Source: Lepraria neglecta (lineage: Eukaryota > Ascomycota > Lecanoromycetes > Lecanorales > Stereocaulaceae). Taken from it: a stretch of 64,000 nucleotides of DNA. Where the stretch lies: positions 310,001-374,000 of the forward strand of contig CM065651.1 in the NCBI GenBank assembly GCA_033220425.1, written 5' to 3'. The first letter of the stretch is position 1. Each line of letters opens with the position of its first letter. Under the pieces are notes generated by a model. The model did not search any database, was not told the DNA's origin, and worked only from the letters and a program-made list of their open reading frames with translations. Position numbers and translations under genes: made by a program. Positions 57,108-64,000 of the stretch are shown here, in pieces.

Positions 57108-57250
57108 TGTTGCAATCCGTTGCTTGATTACTTTCTATGCGATTCCAGAAGCCTGTTGCTAGCCGTTCTTTGTCTGTTTTGGCCATATATGGGGCCCTGG
57201 GGGCCCCCATTAGCTAGATATCCTTCCCAGCCTATTGCCACATTGCAACA
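57108..57250 (+). repeat. Right LTR
   Basis: 143 bp. It ends one base before the terpene synthase ATG. An in-frame ATG at 57189 inside it opens into the synthase frame. Confidence 0.8.
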
Positions 57251-57255
57251 AATGG
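57251..57255. repeat. Target-site duplication AATGG, right copy, containing the synthase ATG
   Basis: Positions 57252-57254 are the start codon of the terpene synthase. Confidence 0.8.
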
Positions 57256-58772
57256 AGCAAGCTTCGGAGACCCCACGGCAGCTACTTCTAGCATCTCTTC
57301 GAGGTCAGAGCTTCGCCCTACCCGATCTACACAAGTTTATGGAGCACTGGCCTCAATATATCAATCATGAGATCGAATGCCTTCGTGAAGACATAGATTG
57401 TAGACTACAGAAGTTTGTACCGTTCAGCTCTCAATTTTGCTCATTTCTCGGCTGACATTAAATATGTAAGGCTCTTTCCTGATGGCACGAGACTTCGAAA
57501 AATGAAGGCCTACGATATTTCCCTATTTGGTGCATCTTGGTGGCCTTATGCGTCTTTCGAAAGGTTGCAGATTGCTACGTACCTCAGTCTATGGGTATTA
57601 CACCAATCTGTCGTAAAATATATGTTCATTGACATCTCAATAACAACACGCAGCTGTTTGCGTGGGACGACGGTAATCTTCGACTCCAGAGCTACCCGGT
57701 CAGAATTGACTTCTCCTGAAGAGACAGATTCACCTGAGTTTTCTTCTCTCGTATCAGACGTGAAGCAAGCAGAAAGTTTCCGTGCAGAGACGATTGCATT
57801 CATCAATAACAGTCTGGGTACGGCTGAAGGTGCTTTACCCGCCAACGGTCCCTTGAATGATATCATCACGTGTTTTCAGCCGGTAGGACAAGCTATCTCT
57901 CAATCCTACACAGATGGTAAGCAAGGCTCATCGCTATATGGCGAAACCTCACTCACACGCAAGAATGGTGTAGCTCAGCTCCAAAGATTTCACAATGAGC
58001 TGATGTTCTTCATCGAAATGACTGGTCTCGAACAGCAATATCAGATGAGGGACCATCTGCCGTCAGTCGAGGAGTATCAAAGGCAACGGATTGGCTCAGG
58101 CGCCGTTGGGGCGTGCTTGGCTATCACTGAGTACGCCATTGACGGAGACTATTCTTAAATAAGGCTTATTCGTAGCCAGATTTTGCTTTGGTATGGAGAT
58201 TCCACCGCCAATTTTGGCCAGCGAAAATATGAAGGCGCTTTGGGATCACACGAACGTGGTAATCTCGACGTAAGTGTCGCTTACAAAAAACTTACCCCAC
58301 CATTAATCTGACTGCTAGGACCAACGACATTCTATCCCTAAAGAAAGAAATTGTGAGTGCAGTTCAAGAACAGCGCAAGTCCATGTTCTGCAGCTAATAA
58401 AATGACGAATCCAAGGCCCAAGGACAAGTCGACACATTGATTCCGCTTCTGTACCTACGTTATGGCGATTTGCAAGCAGCTATAAATACGGCCATAGAGA
58501 TCCTTCATACCTCTATCTTAGGTTTCGAAACTTCCTCGCAGCTGCTACTCGATGAATACAATCACGATACGGAGGCCACTGATAAAATCCAAAATTTCAT
58601 CCAAGGGTGTCAGTGCGCTTGCACTGCAAACCTGAATTGGGGGTGAGTGCTTTCCTGATTACTACCTTGACGGGTCAAGATCTAATTTCCATGCGAGGAC
58701 CTTAGCCTCAGTTCGGGTCGCTACAAGATTGGTCATCGATCGGGGAGTGGGGAGTTCACGATCACCCTTTGA
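57252..58772 (+). CDS. Class I terpene synthase (sesquiterpene cyclase type)
   Basis: Eight exons join in phase (57252-57412, 57471-57594, 57654-57672, 57722-58130, 58180-58269, 58319-58352, 58416-58642, 58706-58772) for 376 residues, the usual length of fungal cyclases. The start MEQASETPRQLLLASLRGQS resembles the family's N-terminus. The metal-binding motif is LFAWDDETD (D100-D104), split by an intron after a 19-nt exon. The second metal-binding motif is NDILSLKKE (270-278), and the diphosphate-sensing pair is RY (360-361). All catalytic residues are present, so it should ionise and cyclise farnesyl diphosphate (inferred; other chain lengths are possible) with Mg2+ in the cytosol. It is the core gene of the cluster. 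Its ATG lies inside the duplication made by the LTR element, so its native promoter is 709 bp further upstream. Confidence 0.9.
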
Positions 58773-59835
58773 TCCGGTAGTTTCGTGGCTTTTGAAGGGG
58801 TCTCAATGATCACGCAATTTTTTCTATGTAACTCAGGCGCCCCGAACGAAGTGGATGTCCCTGAACCATTGGCGTATCAGCGTGATAGGATCCTGCATGT
58901 TATGGGCGGCATAGTCGATCAACGGTAAGCCCGAAGGCCTTAGGCACACTTTCGTCATGTGTCACCCCCTTTTTCCGAACTGCCCCCCCGCCCATGAGGC
59001 ATCCTCGATTGCAAATCCATGCCGACACAGAAATCAGGATGACGGCAGCAAAATGAGTCCTCCAAGGCAGAATTGGCTATCGGGAACCAACAAAGTCCGA
59101 GAACCCCTCGTCTTTAGATGTATGCAGGCTGTGCGCACATCAAAGGATCCCACCCAACAGATCATTGGCTGGGTAGGCAAGCGATTAGCTGCGCTAGTGA
59201 TGTTGCATGCAAAGAACCGCTCGGTGTTATTACCGCTTAAACGTTTAACTTTCCGTCTTGGATTGATCGGCAGTACACAGCTGCGCCGATCAGTTATTAG
59301 ATATGCAAGTAAGCGTCCCAGCGGAGTGGTTCGCAAAATCACTTCCCTTGTAGGCAGCAGGGAGACTTCTGAAACAGGTATTTCAAACTAACAAGCTCTT
59401 GAACCGTATCAAAACCTAAGCGTGTAACATTGACCCGCTTCGATATGGGACACGGCTTGCCCATGGATCAATCAGGAGGCTGCCTGTCTCTTCGCGCGAT
59501 ATCAATGAGGGATGTGGACTCCCATGACGTCTCAAATACTACCCTGTTTTCCTCAGAAGATGTAGTCTGTCGCGATCTAAGAATAGTCCGATACAATGAG
59601 CTTCCCGGGCATTGAGTCTAGTGTGATAGCGATGGACTCTTTCGAGGATAGGGCCTTCAGTGGCTTCTCACCATTACGTGTACTCGCAAATCCCACCGCC
59701 AGAGCGAGCGACCAGCTCAGGTTCTCATTTTTCGATTTGCGGCCGGTCTATGGAGACAAAAGACCCTTAAAAAGGCTTCTGCAAACGTGCTTTAGTGTGG
59801 GCTAAAAAGTCTTGCACTGCATATTATATTAAGCG
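58773..59835. other. Intergenic, promoter of GMC 2
   Basis: About 1 kb between two co-oriented genes. Frames at 58957-59805 lack motifs. CGGCCG occurs near 59741; nothing more distinct. Confidence 0.5.
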
Positions 59836-62015
59836 ATGAAGCTTTCAGTGCTTCATTTGGGCGCACTGCTCACAATCATCGGGGCTCGCTCTCTGTTCGA
59901 TGAGCAACTCCAGGCCCAGGGGCTCATAGGGTCCCATTTTGGTATCCCAGGTCTTCCTGGATCCTTTGACTATATAATTGCAGGCGGAGGAACAGCAGGC
60001 CTTAGCCTTGCGAGGCGGCTTGCAGGGAACTCTTCTCTATCGATTGCTGTGGTCGAAGCTGGAGACTTCTACGAGTTCTCCAATGGCAATCTGAGCGAGA
60101 TACCTGCGGATGCCTCAGTGTTTATTGGCTCAAATCCCGTGGAGAAAAATCCGCGTCTCGACTGGTATCAATATACAACAAGGCAGCCTGTAAGTGGCAT
60201 AGAAAACTTTGTGAAGTGGAGATTATTGACGTTGGGGCTACAGGGTTTGGCCGACCGAGAACTGCTTTTTCCGTCAGGTAAAGTACTCGGAGGCAGCAGT
60301 GCACGGAATTTTATGTGGTATCATCGGTCAGTTTACCCTGGGCTGTCCATAACTAGCAGCTACTGAACAGTGAACAGCTCGTCCAGAGGGGCCTACCAGA
60401 AGTGGGCTGATCTCACTGGCGACCCTACCTACGAATTCGACAACTTCCTACCCTACTTTATGAAAAGCGCAGATTTCCATCCTCCCAATGAGCCGAGTAG
60501 ACTTGCTAATTCAACAGCTACATACAACCAGTCGGTCTTTAGCGACGCTGGAGGCCCACTTCAAGTTGGATATCCAGCCTGGGTTAACCCTATCTCCTCC
60601 TGGATCGGCCTAGGATTGACGGCCCTGGGACTGCAGAAGCTTCCTGGCTTGGCTGACGGCAATCTATTTGGCTGGGGATACACTGCATTTACTATGAACC
60701 CTCAAACACAAACGCGAAGCTCATCGGAAGCTTCTTATCTGCGGGAGGCTCTCCTAGAAACAACGAACCTTCTGGTCTATAAGAACACCATGGTGAAAAA
60801 AGTCCTTTTCGACTCAAACAAACAAGCAACTGGCCTTGTTGTTGACAGCGGTGGCCTTACCTATCAGATCAATGCTACACAAGAAGTGATAGTATCGGCA
60901 GGCGCAGTACGTGAATCTAGAAAGCCTTTGATTTACACATCTTCTAATTCAACACTTGCAGTTTCGATCTCCTCAATTATTGATGGTGTCAGGAATTGGC
61001 CCAAGTACTACACTCGAGGGGCTGGGCATACCAGTCCTCTCTGACCTTCCTGGAGTGGGACAGAACATGTGGGTGCGTTTGAAACCTGGGAGTGATGTTT
61101 TTATCAGTCGAAACTCACAACTGATAGGACCATATAGCGTTCAGTCCGGCGTATGCTGTGGAGCTGACTACACACAGTCAGTTAGTGTCTCCAGCATTCG
61201 CTGCAGAGCAGACTACGAACTATATTACAAACCGCACGGGCATTTTAACGAATTCCGGAGGAGACATCCTAGGTTCATAGGTCACCAAATCTCAGAGACC
61301 CTCGCTAACAGTACCTGCAGCCTTTGCGAGACTCCCAGACGGTGCTATCAGTAATACTACACGCGCAGAACTTGACGCCTTCGCCTCGGACTGGCCAGAC
61401 TATGAGCATCTCTTCCTAGACGGGTATTTTGGCTATGCCAACGACTCCAGTGACGCACCCACAGATGGCAGAAGTTATGTCTCATCCTCAGTGGCCCTTA
61501 CGCACCCATTCTCTCGCGGAAATGTCACAATTACTTCGAATGATACTTCTATGCACCCTATCGTCAGCCCCAACTGGCTGCTCGACGTCCGAGACCAAGA
61601 GCTAGCGCTAGCAGGGTTCAAACAAGCGCGTGCTGTCTTCACAACCAATGTTACAAGACCAATCGTCCTCGGAGCTGAAGCCTTTCCGGGTGTGAATGTA
61701 TCGACCGATGCCGAAATTTTGAGCTTGATCCAGCAAAGCGCGTCAGCGAGCTACCACGCTTCAGCAACATGTGCAATGGGGATGGCAAATGATACGATGG
61801 CTGTATTAGATTCCAAGGCAAGGGTCTATGGCGTGCAAGGAGTGCGCGTAGTGGACGCGTCCGCTTTTCCAGTCTTGCCACCAGGGCATCCCTCGTCAAC
61901 GATATGTAAGCACTAAGGGCTTGATGCATGACTAGAACAGAGTGCCACTGACTTCTTCATCTATATAGATGCTCTTGCCGAGAAGATCGCTGATGACATA
62001 ATGAAAGGTGCTTAG
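59836..62015 (+). CDS. GMC oxidoreductase 2 (secreted flavoenzyme), complete active site
   Basis: Seven exons join in phase (59836-60189, 60244-60326, 60378-60906, 60962-61072, 61128-61272, 61321-61905, 61969-62015) for 617 residues. [19 protein letters not shown] is a signal peptide. FAD binding is by [15 protein letters not shown] (50-55 core) and EAGD. The flavin-site region LGGSSARNF and the later [14 protein letters not shown] follow. Catalytic His residues are present in [11 protein letters not shown] and in [20 protein letters not shown]. The last four exons are 111, 145, 585 and 47 nt, exactly as in the gene at 47041-49425, so the pair arose by duplication. The exon 3 acceptor could also be 15 bases later. 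It should oxidise an alcohol, probably of the cluster product or of an extracellular substrate. Confidence 0.88.
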
Positions 62016-63089
62016 CTAACGCGTTGGACGAACACGCGTCTGGCGTGAACAGCGGGGCCTGTCAAGGAGACATTGTGTTTCGTACCTTGGGTGATTCGTC
62101 ATTCACTTCTGACTAGGTGTTCGGAATGGGAAAAACTACACCAAAACCTTACTTGATACAAATTTCAAGCCCATTCAAATATTCCTACTTGCAAATATGA
62201 TTATTTTCAGTCTACCATATCTAGGTAGCTCACAAGTTCGCAAACTTTAGTGTGGTGTGTTCTAACAAGATTTGTACAAGCGTCTTCCAGTGGCTACTTG
62301 CCTCAATCGAGCTATTGGCTTGGTGGCTTTCCCATGCTATTCAGAAAAACAATTCGCAAGTACCTACCTAGACTCGGACTTTACCGTGAGACGTCAAACA
62401 ATAGTCAGCACATCGTTGGTGTGAACAAGGCACTCCAAGACCCAGAGCTCACATGTAACCCCAGTGCATCTACTTAAAGCAGCGTGTTCAGAATGTTGGC
62501 GCAGGCCACCTGCACAAGCAGCAGATGAAAGGTGTTTGGAAGATGAACAAAGACACTCAGCTCGATACGTCAGAGCGAAGTAAATAGTAGGATGGTCAAT
62601 GTCAGTTGATTGATCTACCCAGTGAATATTTGACTTAGTGAATTCTCCCTGGTGCAGAACTCTCTATATATGCCCCAGAGCAGACTTTTCGCATCAGACA
62701 TGAAACACAATCACGCAACAACTCTGACTGCACTAGCCCAACTAGATCAAGTAAACCCTTGAACACTGTACAGGACCAAATTCTTCGCGTATGACATTTA
62801 GGCCGGCCCTTGACATTTATAGCGCTTATTGACGAGCTTAAGATATTTATCCTGCGTCAGATCAGGTGGGTCGGAGGGTTCGGTAGGCGGGGGATGGTCT
62901 GTAGGCATGTGGGAGGCTTTATAGGGGCTATTGGTGTTGATTCAGTTGAAAAGGAGTCGAATATGCAATAAAACGACTACAATCAGAAATTTTTGAAATT
63001 CAGCCTTATAGGGCTGGCCGGCAGGGCAGTGCAGCCAGTTGGGAAAGGTCAGGTTGACTGGCCTCCTCTTTTATCGTGGCTTTAACTAA
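62016..63089. other. No supported gene
   Basis: About 1.1 kb. Short frames only. Right flank of the cluster. Confidence 0.45.
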
Positions 63090-64000
63090 GTTCCGTCACA
63101 GTTGGCTTTGGTTTGGGGAGAGGACCGGCAGCTAAGGACTACATATCTACTGCCATGGTATATCCCTTTCCTTTAAGGACAAGAGGATTAACCCCATATA
63201 CCTCGCTATTAGAGAGATCAGTACTATTCTTCTCAGAAGGAAAAGGGACCCTTACGGAGCGACAAAGTCAAGGGTACCGCAGACTGTTTTCACCCTTCTC
63301 GAGAGGCCTTTCCGCTTACCAGAAAAATTCGTGGAGTGGCCAAAATCAGTCAAGATTACCCTAGCATTGGCCGCTATGGTGCTCATTAACACATTTTCAG
63401 GCTTCATGTCTCGATGAACAATCTTGAGACCGTGTAAATATTCGAGGGCTTGAAGCATTTGAAACACTGTCACACAAGCCTCATTGGCAGTGATCCAATT
63501 GTCCCTTTTTCGAGAGATATAAGACAAGAGGTCCCCGCCCGCCACGAGGTCTTCGATGATGTAGCTACACGCGTCAGCTATGATTCGAGAAGCGGAGAGG
63601 CATCGTACAGGGTGCTCTCGGTAAAGAAGTATCCCTCGACGTGGATAATATTGGGCTGCGCATGCCATTAGCCACAGCCACTCGCTAATGCCTCGACTAC
63701 AGCTCTTACATGGCGCAAGTCCTTAAGTAGGTCCACTTCCCGTCGAAGCCTATTGCCAAAATCCGGCTGCTGAGCTCGCATTAGGGCTGGGTTCTTCAGA
63801 ACCACGATCTTGCAAGCCGTTTGCCTTTGGCGGAAACAATCTATAGCCATCACGACTTTGCCATAGGCTCCATTCCCCATTTTTCGATCACTAAGAGTTT
63901 AAAGGTTCATAAAAGCCTGTTACCTGTCAGCGTGATATCCATCGAATCCCGTTGCAACTGACCTTCTGCTCCTACTCCTGGACATAATTTGCGTCCTCCC
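63090..64000 (-). pseudogene. Ser/Thr kinase, 5' end beyond the window, broken C-lobe
   Basis: From the window edge inward: SRSRRSVATGFDGYHAD, a short intron, MGNGAYGKVVMAID (glycine loop), TACKIVVLK (catalytic Lys region), LRREVDLLKDLRH, an intron of about 55 bp, PNIIHVEGYFFTEST, a 46-bp intron, and YIIEDLVAGGDLLSYISRK. Then HRDMKPENVLMS, LTDFGHSTNF and VCGTLDFVAP. The sequence is like the Chk2/Rad53 and calmodulin-kinase group. After VAP a stop or a weak intron occurs, and the next block reads GYTMAVDM-stop-SL where a DMWSLG Trp is expected (TGG to TAG). The C-lobe is then lost, so the kinase should be inactive. Confidence 0.6.

Larger units (their letters stand above)
56543..57250 (+). mobile_element. 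TRIM-type miniature LTR retrotransposon, copia-like
   Basis: Two 143-bp direct repeats (56543-56685, 57108-57250) begin TGTTGCAA and end TTGCAACA, so they start with TG and end with CA. They differ at about two positions. The pair is flanked by identical 5-bp duplications (AATGG). Directly after the left repeat is GGTTATGAGCCCGG, complementary to the anticodon arm of initiator tRNA-Met, which copia-type elements use as a half-tRNA primer site. A purine tract (GAGGGGAG) directly precedes the right repeat. The 422-bp inside has no coding capacity, so it depended on proteins from another element. It looks structurally whole and young. Confidence 0.8.

Noticed and set aside
57107-57250. The 144-bp direct repeat as a MITE with short inverted ends
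   Set aside because: The paired copies, TG..CA ends, 5-bp duplication around the whole 708 bp, primer site and purine tract fit an LTR miniature element much better.
57120-57455. A 111-residue gene starting inside the LTR
   Set aside because: It is LTR sequence running in frame into terpene synthase exon 1; the last codons are intron sequence.
58957-59805. Plus frames between the terpene synthase and GMC 2 as an extra cluster gene
   Set aside because: No motifs, no splice-supported continuation and frames in conflict on the other strand.

Overview
The window looks like the genome of a filamentous ascomycete (Pezizomycotina). Its genes are split by many 45-150 bp GT..AG introns with fungal-type branch sites. 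Families present include a CYP52-like P450, a fucose-specific-lectin-like protein, a rhodopsin-type membrane protein, a 2EXR-domain protein, a DUF3435 tyrosine recombinase and Helitrons. Broken genes often carry in-frame stops explained by C-to-T or G-to-A changes (CAA/CAG/CGA/TGG to stop), as expected of repeat-induced point mutation (RIP). Class and genus cannot be fixed from the sequence.

Left part (1-33 kb): gene-poor and partly decayed. It holds two CxxC gene remnants, a DUF6594 fragment, a two-exon small secreted protein (3514-4048), a decayed hAT transposon with recognisable ends and target duplication (5501-7789), a four-copy tandem repeat (8450-8697), a helicase remnant, a SANT/Myb-like gene, a Ser/Thr kinase whose frame continues past its stop, a broken 2EXR gene, a second small secreted protein (22101-22376), an intact six-exon CYP52-like P450 (23455-25340) and an intact four-exon lectin-like type II membrane protein (26468-28180).

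Middle part (30-47 kb): repeats and mobile elements. Three diverged copies or fragments of an acidic, chromodomain-like multicopy gene family lie beside a kinase-like gene, a truncated DUF3435 recombinase, an unnamed acidic zinc-finger protein, a nearly full-length Helitron Rep-helicase (about 40.3-45.0 kb) and the N-terminal part of a second Helitron.

Right part (47-62 kb): the most interesting region, a compact candidate terpenoid biosynthetic cluster. In order: GMC oxidoreductase (-), Tri4/CYP58-like P450 (-), rhodopsin-type membrane protein (+), SAM methyltransferase (-), class I terpene synthase (+), second GMC oxidoreductase (+). I could join exons with consistent phases for all except the membrane protein, which has a frame break. 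The two GMC genes are paralogs with the same intron pattern and bound the cluster in opposite orientation. A young 708-bp miniature LTR retrotransposon (TRIM type) sits exactly at the terpene synthase start codon; its 5-bp target duplication contains the ATG.

The likely pathway is cyclisation of a prenyl diphosphate by the synthase, oxidation by the P450 and the two flavoenzymes, and methylation. The product cannot be deduced. The window ends in a kinase gene running off the right edge, with a stop in its catalytic domain.
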